Assembly: GCF_000214705.1 (NCBI RefSeq)
Contig: NC_015573.1
Location: forward strand, 1,015,001 to 1,079,000
DNA length: 64,000 bases
Origin: Desulfofundulus kuznetsovii DSM 6115
GTDB lineage: Bacteria; Bacillota; Desulfotomaculia; Desulfotomaculales; Desulfovirgulaceae
Direction of reading: 5' to 3'
Part shown: positions 28,362 through 36,334 of the stretch, one piece after another
Layout: each line of letters begins with the position of its first letter
Position numbering within the stretch: position 1 is the stretch's first letter
The notes under the pieces: model-generated
Database searches by the model: none
Told to the model about the DNA's origin: nothing
Seen by the model: the letters and a program-made list of their open reading frames with translations, nothing else
Position numbers and translations under genes: made by a program

Positions 28362-29400
28362 CGATTCTGCTCTCATGAGAAGAATCCTTAAGGAGATGCT
28401 TTCTTCCGATCCCCAGATAGAAGTGGTGGATACCGCCCGCGACGGTGAGGAAGCGGTGGTAAAGTCTTTGGAACAAAGGCCTGACGTTGTCACGATGGAC
28501 GTAAATATGCCAAAAATGGACGGCCTCACTGCCCTCCAGCACATCCTCTTGAAGGCGCCCTGCGCGGTGGTCATGGTTTCCTCCCTCACTCAGGAAGGGG
28601 CCCTCACCACGCTGGAAGCTTTGGAGTTAGGCGCGGTGGACTTCGTGGCCAAGCCCGACGGGACTGTTTCTCTCGGCATAAGACACCTGAGAGAAGAAAT
28701 CATCGCGAAGGTAAAAGCAGCGGCGCGGGCCAGGGTAAGGCTGCGCCGGCCGGAGAAGGCGCGCGTTTTAGGTCCGCGTCTGCCTGGCCCGCGCCTTAAG
28801 CCAGACCCCGGGCAACATTCACTAAAAGTGGTGGTCATCGGAGTATCAACCGGTGGCCCTAGAACTCTCATGGATATTCTGCCCTACCTGCCGCAAGATC
28901 TTCCCGCCGCGGTGCTCGTAGTGCAGCACATGCCGCAAAACTTTACGGCGCCCTTTGCCCAGCGTCTTAACCAGAGCTGCCGGGTGGCTGTCAAAGAGGC
29001 GGCCGACGGCGACGAACTGGCGCCGGGCAAGGTTTTGGTAGCTAAAGGAGGTTATCATTTAAAAGTAGAGAGAAAGCCCGGCGGCGTCCTGGTGGCCAGG
29101 CTTAGCCGGCAACCGGCCGACGTTTTGTACATGCCTTCGGTTAATGTAACCATGCAATCTGTCCTGGAAAAGGTGCCGCCCCGGAATGTTGTAGGGGTGC
29201 TTCTTACCGGGATGGGCGATGACGGAGCAGACATGATGGTGGAAATAAGGAGGCAGGGCGGCTACACCATTGCTGAAGCGGAAGAAACCGCGGTAGTCTG
29301 GGGCATGCCCAGAGAAGCTTACCTCAGGGGCGGTGCCGAAGTGGTGGCTCCTTCCTATCTCATTGCCGAGCAGATCATTAAAGGAGTGAAGAGGGATTGA
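28315..29400 (+). CDS. cheB: Chemotaxis response regulator / protein-glutamate methylesterase CheB
   Basis: The protein (361 aa) has an N-terminal receiver (phosphoacceptor Asp62 in MDVNMP, Lys in AKPDG) and a C-terminal methylesterase with Ser178 (GVSTGGP), His205 (QHMP) and Asp302 (GMGDDGA) as the catalytic triad. It demethylates receptors to reset sensitivity. The start is uncertain: TTG 28315 follows AAAGGAGG with a 12-base gap and overlaps the cheW gene; no better start lies nearby. The HEAT gene overlaps its stop (TTGA). Confidence 0.94.
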   Translation: MGGAWKSQRIRVLIADDSALMRRILKEMLSSDPQIEVVDTARDGEEAVVKSLEQRPDVVTMDVNMPKMDGLTALQHILLKAPCAVVMVSSLTQEGALTTLEALELGAVDFVAKPDGTVSLGIRHLREEIIAKVKAAARARVRLRRPEKARVLGPRLPGPRLKPDPGQHSLKVVVIGVSTGGPRTLMDILPYLPQDLPAAVLVVQHMPQNFTAPFAQRLNQSCRVAVKEAADGDELAPGKVLVAKGGYHLKVERKPGGVLVARLSRQPADVLYMPSVNVTMQSVLEKVPPRNVVGVLLTGMGDDGADMMVEIRRQGGYTIAEAEETAVVWGMPREAYLRGGAEVVAPSYLIAEQIIKGVKRD

Positions 29401-29975
29401 AGGACAACCAGGTCAAAAAGCTCATGGACACTTTATCCTTTCACCCGGAAGAAAGGGAAAGATACTATGCGGCCTTTGACCTTTCTGGCTTTCCCCAGGA
29501 TGACGTTGTGGAGTACCTGGTAAAAAGACTGGGAGAAGAGAAAAGCCGCCCGGTACAGGAGGCCATTGTAACCACCTTGATTACCATTGGTACGGAGGCT
29601 GTGGTAAAAGGATGCGCTGAGCTCTTGCGCAGTGAAGACGCCTACGTAAGAAATGCGGCAGTGGAAATAATGCGGTTGTTGCAACGCACATCGCTGGGGG
29701 TGGCCAGGAAACTCTTGCGGGATCCTGACCCGGACGTCCGGCTGTTTGCCGTGAACGTTCTGGGGGAACTTAAGGTAAAGGAGGCGGTGGAACTTCTGCG
29801 CCGGGTTGTGGAAGAAGATGAAAATATCAACGTGGTAGCCGCGGCGGTGGAATACGTGGGCGAAATGGGGTTGCGCAGCGAGGACCGGGAAGCAGTACGA
29901 AAAGTAAGAAAACGCTTTTCCGATCCGTTTTTGGAATATGCAGTTGAGGAAGCCTTGAGGAAAATGGAGGTATAG
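29397..29975 (+). CDS. HEAT-repeat protein in the chemosensory operon
   Basis: The protein (192 aa) is built from about five alpha-helical repeats of ~30 residues (for example VVEYLVKRLGEEKSRPVQEAIVTTL, and DPDPDVRLFAVNVLGEL with the HEAT DxDxxVR motif). HEAT repeats mediate protein contacts, so it is probably a scaffold or adaptor of this array (inference). TTG overlaps the cheB stop, showing tight coupling. HEAT proteins are not standard Che components. Confidence 0.8.
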   Translation: MKDNQVKKLMDTLSFHPEERERYYAAFDLSGFPQDDVVEYLVKRLGEEKSRPVQEAIVTTLITIGTEAVVKGCAELLRSEDAYVRNAAVEIMRLLQRTSLGVARKLLRDPDPDVRLFAVNVLGELKVKEAVELLRRVVEEDENINVVAAAVEYVGEMGLRSEDREAVRKVRKRFSDPFLEYAVEEALRKMEV

Positions 29976-29980
29976 AGGGG

Positions 29981-30046
29981 ATGGAGCGGAAACCTGTTTT
30001 CCCGGTGCCGCAAGCCTTCTATGCGGCGCTGGCGGGGGAGGATTAG
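29981..30046 (+). CDS. Possible 21-aa mini-ORF between HEAT gene and cheR
   Basis: ATG follows GGAGGTATAGAGGGG and the frame reads through 21 codons to a stop three bases before the cheR TTG. It could be a leader that couples translation into cheR, whose own ribosome site (GGGGGAGGATT) lies inside it. No family is recognised. Confidence 0.3.
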   Translation: MERKPVFPVPQAFYAALAGED

Positions 30047-30048
30047 GA

Positions 30049-30864
30049 TTGACTATCGAGGAATTCGTTAAACTTCGGGATTACATCTACCGGAAGACCG
30101 GCATTTACTTTGAAGAAAAGAAGCTTTACTACGTGGAAAAGCGTGTAAAAGCGCGCATGCGCGCCGTTAACCTGGACAGCTTCCGCACATATTTTGCCTG
30201 GATGCGGTTTGATCTCTCCGGACGTGAACTGCAAGAACTCCTCAACGCCCTGACCGTCAACGAGACCTACTTTTTCCGTGAGTATCCGCAATTGCGCTGC
30301 TTTGCCGAAGAAGTACTCCCCGAGATCCTGCAGAGCAAAAACGGCCAGCACCCCAAAAGGGTGCGCCTCTGGTCCGCCGGCTGCTCCACGGGGGAAGAAG
30401 CTTATACTTTAGCCATCATTATGAGGGAAATGACTAAGGGACTACCTGTCACCTGGGAAATTCACGCCACGGATTTGAATACGGACGTGCTGGAGCAAGC
30501 GAAAAAAGGCCTTTACGGCGGGCGCGCCGTCAAAGACGTTCCGGATGTCTACCTTGCCCGGTATTTCTGCCGGGTGGGGGAACAGTTCGAGGTGCATCCA
30601 GAGCTACGCCACCAGATACTCTTTTACCGGCTTAACCTTCTTGACCGGGAAAACATGCGGAAAATGGCGGACTTCGATGCCATCTTCTGCCGCAACGTCC
30701 TCATCTACTTTGACGATGCTTCCCGCAGGGAGGTGGCCCTTTACTTTTACGATGCCTTGAGGAAAGGCGGCTTCATCTTCCTCGGGCACTCGGAATCCAT
30801 GAGCCGCATTACCCCTATTTTCAGGCTTAGAAAATTCAAGGAGGCAATTATATATCAGAAATGA
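30049..30864 (+). CDS. cheR: Chemotaxis protein methyltransferase CheR
   Basis: The protein (271 aa) has the N-terminal CheR helical domain (LTVNETYFFREYPQL) and the SAM-binding domain (LWSAGCSTGEEAYTLAI, ATDLNTDVL, FDAIFCRNVLIYF). It methylates receptor glutamates using SAM, opposing CheB. TTG start behind GGGGGAGGATTAGGA. Full length for the family; no TPR extension. Confidence 0.95.
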   Translation: MTIEEFVKLRDYIYRKTGIYFEEKKLYYVEKRVKARMRAVNLDSFRTYFAWMRFDLSGRELQELLNALTVNETYFFREYPQLRCFAEEVLPEILQSKNGQHPKRVRLWSAGCSTGEEAYTLAIIMREMTKGLPVTWEIHATDLNTDVLEQAKKGLYGGRAVKDVPDVYLARYFCRVGEQFEVHPELRHQILFYRLNLLDRENMRKMADFDAIFCRNVLIYFDDASRREVALYFYDALRKGGFIFLGHSESMSRITPIFRLRKFKEAIIYQK

Positions 30865-30876
30865 GGTGAAGGGGAG

Positions 30877-31248
30877 ATGACCGCGCGGGTGTTGGTGGTG
30901 GACGACTCGTCTACGGTGCGTGGTTACTACACTTCTATCTTGAGCAAAGCCGGTTTTACTGTGGACCAGGCGGCCAACGGTTACGAAGCCCTGGAAAAGT
31001 CGGTGGAGTTTGATTACGACCTCTTTATTGTGGACATAAACATGCCCAAGATGTCAGGTTACGAGCTGGTGCGGCAGCTAAGGGAGGATGAGAGAGGGGT
31101 CAGGGTGCCGGTGGTGATCATCTCGACGGAAGCAAAGGACAGCGACCGCCTGGAAGGCTACCGGGCCGGGGCCAACCTCTTCCTGGTAAAGCCGGTAAGA
31201 CCGGAAAGGCTTCTTTTTCTGACCAAGATTATCTCTGGAGTGAGGTAG
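30877..31248 (+). CDS. cheY: CheY-like response regulator
   Basis: Single receiver domain (123 aa). Acidic pocket VVDDS, phosphoacceptor Asp53 (IVDINMP), Thr/Ser at IISTEA and Lys at LVKPVRP. It is the likely output or phosphate sink of the CheA kinase. GAGGTGAAGGGGAG precedes ATG. Confidence 0.93.
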   Translation: MTARVLVVDDSSTVRGYYTSILSKAGFTVDQAANGYEALEKSVEFDYDLFIVDINMPKMSGYELVRQLREDERGVRVPVVIISTEAKDSDRLEGYRAGANLFLVKPVRPERLLFLTKIISGVR

Positions 31249-31258
31249 CGGGCGAAAA

Positions 31259-33604
31259 ATGAATTTGGAAAAGATTAAAGGAGTTCTTGACAAAACCGGG
31301 TTTTTAGCCTTTTCCCTGGCCCAAGAGCCTGGCGGTGAGGCATTAAATCAGCTCCTGGAAAAAGTAAAAGGTTTGGTTGAGGTTACGAAAGAGTGCGGGC
31401 TAGAATCCTGGCACGGGCTGGCGATTTATTTGCTGAGGGTTCTCAACCGGTTGAAAGCGGGTGAAGCTGCCGTTTCGGAGCAATTAACTGAGCTCCTCGG
31501 CGGCATCTTTGAGTTTTTGCTGGAGGCCGTGGAGAACGCAGAAAAAGAAGGGGATCTGCAAGTGGACGAGGAAGCGTGCCGGGAAAGGATTGACCGGTTG
31601 AACCAACTGCTGAGCGGTGCTGAATCAGCCGGCATTTCTCAAAAAACAGAAGAAAGCCTTGATATATTGGCCGGTCAGGTAGAAGTGAATAAGTGTCTTT
31701 ATGAAGTGAGCCTGGAGGTGCAGGCTGCGGATGAATCACTCGATTTGCTGGCTGTTTACGGTAAGCTGGCCTCCTGCGGAGAGGTGCTCCGCGTTTCGGT
31801 AAGCGGAACAGAAGGCCTGGACACCAGCCAGGCAAAGGATTTGTCTTCCTGCTTGTCCTTGCATTTTTACCTTAGTTCTGATTTCGGTGCCCATGCTTTG
31901 GAAAATGCTCTTCGTACAATACTGGGAGACTCACCGGGCGCCCGGTTAGCCGTTTTACCAGTATTTCCCGGAAGCAGCAAGTATAATAATGCAGAGCCAG
32001 AAGAAAAGCCAGTTTTTCTTCCTGACGCCCAGGTGACTAATGAAGAAAAATTTCGACGGGAAAAAAGCGTTTCTTCTTTAGATGATCAATTAACTCAAGA
32101 AGAAACTGAAGCTCTACAGATGATTTTGGCGCAACAGAAAGAACGCTTCATGCAGCTGGGTAGCGAGGAAGATTTTCCGCGTCACATCCTCTCGGCAGCC
32201 AGAATTTTGGCGGGGATAGGTACATATTTTAATAGGCCCGAGATAAGAAAAAAAGCCGAGGAATTCCTGGATAGCCCGTGTTCCGAACGGCGGATAGAGT
32301 TCTTTTCCCTCTTGGACGAAGCTGAGAAAATGGCCAGGAGTTTGACTGCAAAAGAAAGTGCTCCAATTGTTTCAGCTTCCGGGAAATCTGAAGGAACGAA
32401 AGCATATGCCCCTGCTGCCGCGGGCAAGAGCATCCGTGTGGATGAATCCAAGGTGGATTACCTGATGGCGCTGGCAGGCGAACTGGTGGTGACGTGCAAT
32501 GCTCTGCTTTACGTAGCCAGGAAGGTGGAAGGGGAATACGGCCTGGCTGAAGTGGCCGGAGAGCTGAAAGAGCAACATGCGGGGCTGGACAGGTTGGTTC
32601 GGGAGCTGCAAGATGCAGTAATGGACATGAGGCTCCTCCCGGCCAGTTATCTCTTCCGGAAGTTTCCGCGCATGGTACGCGATCTGGCCAGGGAGCTTGG
32701 TAAAGAGGTCGAGTTGCGTTTGGAAGGAGAGGAGACGGAAATCGATAAGGCCGTTATGGAAGCGGTCGGCGAGCCCATGGTCCACCTGGTGCGCAATGCG
32801 ATAGACCACGGACTTGAGCCTGTTGAGGAAAGGTTGGCCCAGGGAAAAGAAGCCAGGGGTACAATAACTCTCCGGGCCCTCAGGGAGGGGAGCAAAATGC
32901 TGCTGGAGGTGGAGGATGATGGTCGGGGCATCGACGTAGAGCGCGTGCGGGAGAAAGCTGTTTCGGTCGGGCTCGTGTCAGCGGAGGAGGCCACAACCTT
33001 GACCGAGGAACAGCTGATCGAGTTTCTCTTTGCCCCCGGTTTCAGCACGACGGAAGAAGTGACAGAAGTTTCGGGAAGAGGAGTGGGCATGGATGCGGTC
33101 AGGGCGGTCGTGCACAGCCTGGGAGGGAGCGTAAAAATCAAAACAACTCCCGGTTCCGGCACCAGGGTGAGAATGGAGCTTCCGCTGACTTTAGCTACCT
33201 CGCGTGTCCTGCTGGTGGTGCAGGACGGCAGGAAGTACGGGTTACCAATCGCAGATGTGAGGGAAATGGTTAAAGTCCGCCCTGATGATCTGGCCAGCAT
33301 GCAAGGAAAAAGGATTGCCGTGATCCGCGGTGAGTTAATGCCCGTGCTTTTCCTGGGTGAGTTTTTCGGGGAGGACAAAAAAGAGACCGGTGACGAAGAG
33401 CTGTGCCTGGTGATCCTGACGAGCGGCTTTGCGCTGGTCGTGGATGATTTCCTGGGTCAAGAGGATGTTGTGCTTAAGTCTCTTCCAGCAGGTTTTGGTT
33501 CCGGTTCCTGTTTTGCCGGGGCGGCCATTCTGGGGGACGGGAGTATCTTGCTGGTTCTGGACCCGCATCGTATGTGGGGGCAGTTCCAGCAGACAGATCA
33601 TTAA
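31259..33604 (+). CDS. cheA: CheA kinase core without a functional N-terminal HPt (split CheA)
   Basis: The protein (781 aa) ends with the complete CheA core: dimerisation helices from ~388 (VDESKVDYLMALAGELV), ATP-binding domain with HLVRNAIDHGLEP, DDGRGID and GRGVGMD, and a CheW-like P5 domain. The first ~385 residues lack the phosphoacceptor motif (AHxLKG) of a P1 domain. They hold helical bundles that resemble a degenerate HPt and P2 region (GLAIYLLRVLNRLKAGE; LLAVYGKLASCGEVL). The true HPt is encoded by the next gene, so phosphotransfer must act in trans. ATG lies behind GTGAGGTAGCGGG. Confidence 0.9.
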   Translation: MNLEKIKGVLDKTGFLAFSLAQEPGGEALNQLLEKVKGLVEVTKECGLESWHGLAIYLLRVLNRLKAGEAAVSEQLTELLGGIFEFLLEAVENAEKEGDLQVDEEACRERIDRLNQLLSGAESAGISQKTEESLDILAGQVEVNKCLYEVSLEVQAADESLDLLAVYGKLASCGEVLRVSVSGTEGLDTSQAKDLSSCLSLHFYLSSDFGAHALENALRTILGDSPGARLAVLPVFPGSSKYNNAEPEEKPVFLPDAQVTNEEKFRREKSVSSLDDQLTQEETEALQMILAQQKERFMQLGSEEDFPRHILSAARILAGIGTYFNRPEIRKKAEEFLDSPCSERRIEFFSLLDEAEKMARSLTAKESAPIVSASGKSEGTKAYAPAAAGKSIRVDESKVDYLMALAGELVVTCNALLYVARKVEGEYGLAEVAGELKEQHAGLDRLVRELQDAVMDMRLLPASYLFRKFPRMVRDLARELGKEVELRLEGEETEIDKAVMEAVGEPMVHLVRNAIDHGLEPVEERLAQGKEARGTITLRALREGSKMLLEVEDDGRGIDVERVREKAVSVGLVSAEEATTLTEEQLIEFLFAPGFSTTEEVTEVSGRGVGMDAVRAVVHSLGGSVKIKTTPGSGTRVRMELPLTLATSRVLLVVQDGRKYGLPIADVREMVKVRPDDLASMQGKRIAVIRGELMPVLFLGEFFGEDKKETGDEELCLVILTSGFALVVDDFLGQEDVVLKSLPAGFGSGSCFAGAAILGDGSILLVLDPHRMWGQFQQTDH

Positions 33605-33622
33605 GCGGAGGTGTTAGGAACA

Positions 33623-34564
33623 ATGTATAGCGAAGAATCCCTTCCCTACGTGGAGGCCTTTCTGGAAGAAACCGCTGAACAGCTCCAGGAATTGGAAAGC
33701 AAGCTGGTGTTCCTGGAAAAGAACCCCACCGACCGCACCTGTATAGACGATATTTTCAGGATTGCCCACAACCTCAAGGGCAATGCGGCAACGGTGGGTT
33801 TTGAGGAAATGGCTTCTCTGGCCCACCGCATGGAAGACCTGCTGGACGGCATGAGGAAAGGGAAGATTTCTTCTTCCGGGGAAATTATCGACACGTTACT
33901 AAATTCTCTTGACGCTCTAAAAGGGCTTGCCGACAAATTCTGCGGGAAGGACGAGGGCATCCTTGAGCTGAGTAACCTGGTGAATAAACTGGAGCATCTG
34001 GCTCACGGTGGGCATGATGCTGGCGCTCATACAGGCCCGAAAAAGATATTAATCAAACTTGAGGATGGCTGCGATATGAAGGCAGTTCGCGCTTGCGTGG
34101 TGATAAGGGCCCTGGAGGAACTGGTGGAAATTGTTGAGGTTAAGCCCTCGTTTGATGAGATTAAGGAGCATGGTTTTGAAGGTACGGAAATAAAAGCGAG
34201 GTTTTTCGCCAGGGAGAGCCTGGATACTGTAAAAGAGGCTCTCCAGGCTATTCCTGACGTCAAGGCGGTAGAGTTGTCTGGAGAAGAAAAAACGCTAAAT
34301 ATTAGGGCAGGCGCGCGCCTGGACCCGCGGATACCGGAGGAACGCTTAAGAAATGCCGATAGGGCGGTTGTAGATTTAACCGACCTGCGGGAACTCAGCC
34401 CGGCCGCCTTGAGCTGGCTCCTCAGGATCAGTAGACTGGCCAAAGTTAAGCTTATATTGCCCCAGCAACCTCTTCCAAAGAAGTTTTTGAAACTTTTGGG
34501 ACTTGGTGAAAGCGACAGCTGCAGCGGCACCATTCCTGGGCCGGCCACGGCGAAAGAAGCGTAG
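33623..34564 (+). CDS. Separate HPt (P1)-P2 protein of the split CheA, with STAS-like C-terminus
   Basis: The 313-aa protein begins with a CheA-type P1 four-helix bundle whose phosphoacceptor is His49 (RIAHNLKGNAATVGF), followed by a P2-like ferredoxin-fold domain (AVRACVVIRALEELVEIVEV). It ends in a domain resembling STAS (AVVDLTDLRELSPAALSWLLRI). No kinase domain is present. It lies 18 bases after the CheA core gene, so the two probably act together. The ATG at 33623 is preferred to GTG 33611 because GGAGGTG lies nine bases upstream. Confidence 0.88.
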   Translation: MYSEESLPYVEAFLEETAEQLQELESKLVFLEKNPTDRTCIDDIFRIAHNLKGNAATVGFEEMASLAHRMEDLLDGMRKGKISSSGEIIDTLLNSLDALKGLADKFCGKDEGILELSNLVNKLEHLAHGGHDAGAHTGPKKILIKLEDGCDMKAVRACVVIRALEELVEIVEVKPSFDEIKEHGFEGTEIKARFFARESLDTVKEALQAIPDVKAVELSGEEKTLNIRAGARLDPRIPEERLRNADRAVVDLTDLRELSPAALSWLLRISRLAKVKLILPQQPLPKKFLKLLGLGESDSCSGTIPGPATAKEA

Positions 34565-34649
34565 CAGAGGGCGTTGAACCGTCAAGACGCCGTCCTCATT
34601 TAGGTAGCCTGGTCCAGGAATTTTCAATCTCTGCGCGGAGGTGCAAACA

Positions 34650-35000
34650 TTGCGGGTGCTGGTGGTAGATGATGCGAAATTTATGAGGTTAACCCTCGGA
34701 AATATTTTAAAAAAGCATGGCCACGAAGTTTTCGAAGCCGAAAATGGCGCGGACGCCGTGGCGAAGTACCACGAAATTCAGCCGGACCTGGTGACAATGG
34801 ACATCACCATGCCGGAGATGGACGGGCTGGAAGCCGTTAAACGGATAAAGGCCGTCGACCCGAAGGCAAAGATCGTCATGGTCAGCGCCATGGCCCAGAA
34901 AGATTATGTAATCGAAGCGATTCAGAGCGGCGCAATAGATTTCATCATTAAGCCTTTCCAGGAGGAGCGCATTCGCGAAGTGTTAAAGAGATTGGGCTAG
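34650..35000 (+). CDS. cheY: CheY-like response regulator (second)
   Basis: Receiver of 116 aa with VVDDAKFMR, Asp51 (TMDITMPEMDG), the VSAMAQKD switch residue and Lys at IIKPFQ. The closeness to Bacillus/Thermotoga-type CheY suggests an output regulator. TTG 34650 sits six bases after GGAGGTG; the earlier GTG 34641 overlaps the ribosome site itself. Confidence 0.93.
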   Translation: MRVLVVDDAKFMRLTLGNILKKHGHEVFEAENGADAVAKYHEIQPDLVTMDITMPEMDGLEAVKRIKAVDPKAKIVMVSAMAQKDYVIEAIQSGAIDFIIKPFQEERIREVLKRLG

Positions 35001-35015
35001 AAAGGGGCGGGTGTT

Positions 35016-35066
35016 TTGGACGCCAACCACGTCAACTCATTTATCCTGACCGCGGAGCCGGGTTAG
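35016..35066 (+). pseudogene. N-terminal remnant of a CheX-like gene
   Basis: The frame from TTG reads DANHVNSFILTAEPG before a stop. This resembles the start of CheX/CheC-type phosphatases (MDxxxxNPFI). CheX usually follows CheY in such operons. Only ~14 residues survive, so the assignment is tentative. Confidence 0.4.
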
Positions 35067-35222
35067 CCCCCTAATTCCGGAGATTATGCAGCAAAAGGTT
35101 CAAAGCTCACATTTGTTCGAGAAAGAACCTGACTTTACGATCTTACGTCAAGAAAGCTAAAATTACGTCGAAATAGAATAGAGGGGTCGAAAAGTTAAAA
35201 AGCTATTTTGTTCAATCCGAAT

Positions 35223-35378
35223 CCTGGAGGGCAAACTCGGCGAAAGCCGGGGGCGCAAAGCCACAGGTCTAAGGTTCCCCAAAAGCGCTCGAAGGCAAAG
35301 CCACAGGTCTAAGGTTCCCCAAAAGGTTGCCACGGGGAACTATGACGGCTAGGTTGCAAGGGAGAAAGATAGCCGCAG
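35223..35378 (+). promoter_or_regulatory. Cyclic-di-GMP-I riboswitch (GEMM) with internal duplication
   Basis: GGAGGGCAAACTCGG, GCGCAAAGCCACAGG(T)CTAAGG and ATGACGGCTAGGTTGC are the conserved blocks of the class I c-di-GMP aptamer. The GCAAAGCC half with its flank (31 bases) occurs twice in tandem, 40 bases apart. A hairpin at 35371-35406 would be the expression platform. The first clear gene downstream is an HD-GYP phosphodiesterase, ~300 bp away. Confidence 0.85.
35255..35325 (+). repeat. 31-bp tandem duplication inside the riboswitch
   Basis: Two identical copies (35255-35285 and 35295-35325) starting GCAAAGCCACAGGTCTAAGG and ending CCCCAAAAG, with a 9-base spacer. The duplicated part contains the ligand-binding GCAAAGCC element. 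Confidence 0.95.
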
Positions 35379-35412
35379 GAAAGCGTATACTTGTCTCTCT
35401 GCGGCTTTCTTA
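35369..35412 (+). terminator. Terminator-like hairpin of the c-di-GMP riboswitch
   Basis: Stem AGCCGCAG / CTGCGGCT (35371-35378 with 35399-35406) followed by TTCTT. The T-run is weak, but the position fits a transcriptional expression platform. Confidence 0.65.
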
Positions 35413-35450
35413 AATTTGGAATAACGTAAAAGGCGGAGGTTTGAGCAAGT

Positions 35451-35666
35451 ATGAAAGAATCCCTTATGGAACGCCAGTTCGGGGGGGGGGGGGTAACCTG
35501 TCTACATCTGGCCTTATTTATTAGCCCTATAAACAACTCTTTTGGGGTTCCCCTTCTCTGGTTCCCTCCTTTTGGGTTCCCCTTTTTACGCTCCCCACCC
35601 TTGTACCCGCCACCATCATTCCTAATAAGAAACTGTCCTTATGAGTTTTTACTACCGTTTCCATGA
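35451..35666 (+). CDS. Possible short ORF with a 13-G tract, after the riboswitch
   Basis: AGGCGGAGGTTTGAGCAAGT precedes ATG and gives MKESLMERQFGGGGV. The frame passes through 13 consecutive G at 35481-35493 and then becomes proline/phenylalanine-rich and unlike a normal protein. The tract may have shifted the frame of an original gene, or the gene may be truncated here. Confidence 0.3.
   Translation: MKESLMERQFGGGGVTCLHLALFISPINNSFGVPLLWFPPFGFPFLRSPPLYPPPSFLIRNCPYEFLLPFP
35481..35493 (+). repeat. Homopolymer run: 13 G within the ORF start
   Basis: A poly-G tract at codons 11-14 of the ORF at 35451. Such tracts slip during replication and can switch frame; they are also prone to sequencing error. 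Confidence 0.85.
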
Positions 35667-35679
35667 TAGAGGTGTTTCC

Positions 35680-36303
35680 ATGAGGTCCACACTTATTTAC
35701 GCTGCTCGGGTACTGGTTCGGGTGCAGGAATCTCGATTTAAGTCGGCCTGCCTGCATTCTCAGCGCGTGGCCTTTTATGCGCTCTTGCTGGCCAGGGAGT
35801 TGGGACTGGACGAAAAATACCAGAAGCGCGTCTACTTAGCTGGCCTTCTGCACGACATAGGCAAAATAGGCATCCCCGACTTTATACTGTTTAAACGGGG
35901 CAAGTTGACTGCCGAGGAATGGGAGGAGATAAAAAGACACCCGGTTTTCAGTTATGAAATTCTCTCTACCATTCCCGGTATGAAGGAAATTAGTCTCATG
36001 GTCCTGCACCACCACGAGAGATACGATGGAACGGGCTATCCCGTTGGACTTACAGCTCAAGATATACCTCTGGGGGCGCGCATTTTAGCCGTGGCCGACA
36101 GCTTCGACGCCATGACCACAGAGAGGATCTACCGACCTTTTCCATTATCCCGGGAAGAGGCCCTGAAGGAAATGCACTGCTGTGCCGGAGGGCAGTTTGA
36201 TCCACTTTTGGTGGAAGTTTTTAGTCGCTTGATAGGACGGGGAGAAACTGATTTGAGCCTCTACGAACAAGAATTTACGACTAATTTTTATTCCAAAATT
36301 TAA
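35680..36303 (+). CDS. HD-GYP domain protein (probable c-di-GMP phosphodiesterase)
   Basis: The protein (207 aa) shows HD metal ligands (LLHDIGKIGIPD, His58/Asp59), the following HHHERYDGTGYP (the GYP motif), and the D-x-x-D pattern AVADSFDAMTTERIYRP. It hydrolyses c-di-GMP to GMP. There is no receiver or PAS domain, so activity would be set by expression; the c-di-GMP riboswitch upstream suggests feedback. ATG at 35680 follows AGAGGTG. C-terminal extension of ~20 residues. Confidence 0.92.
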   Translation: MRSTLIYAARVLVRVQESRFKSACLHSQRVAFYALLLARELGLDEKYQKRVYLAGLLHDIGKIGIPDFILFKRGKLTAEEWEEIKRHPVFSYEILSTIPGMKEISLMVLHHHERYDGTGYPVGLTAQDIPLGARILAVADSFDAMTTERIYRPFPLSREEALKEMHCCAGGQFDPLLVEVFSRLIGRGETDLSLYEQEFTTNFYSKI

Positions 36304-36334
36304 ACGTTCACGAAAAGGAAAGGGTGGGGCTTAG

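Noticed and set aside
35255-35325. Tandem repeat as a possible CRISPR array
   Set aside because: Only two copies, no regular spacers, and it sits inside a c-di-GMP aptamer. No CRISPR array was seen anywhere in the window, including near the RAMP-like gene.
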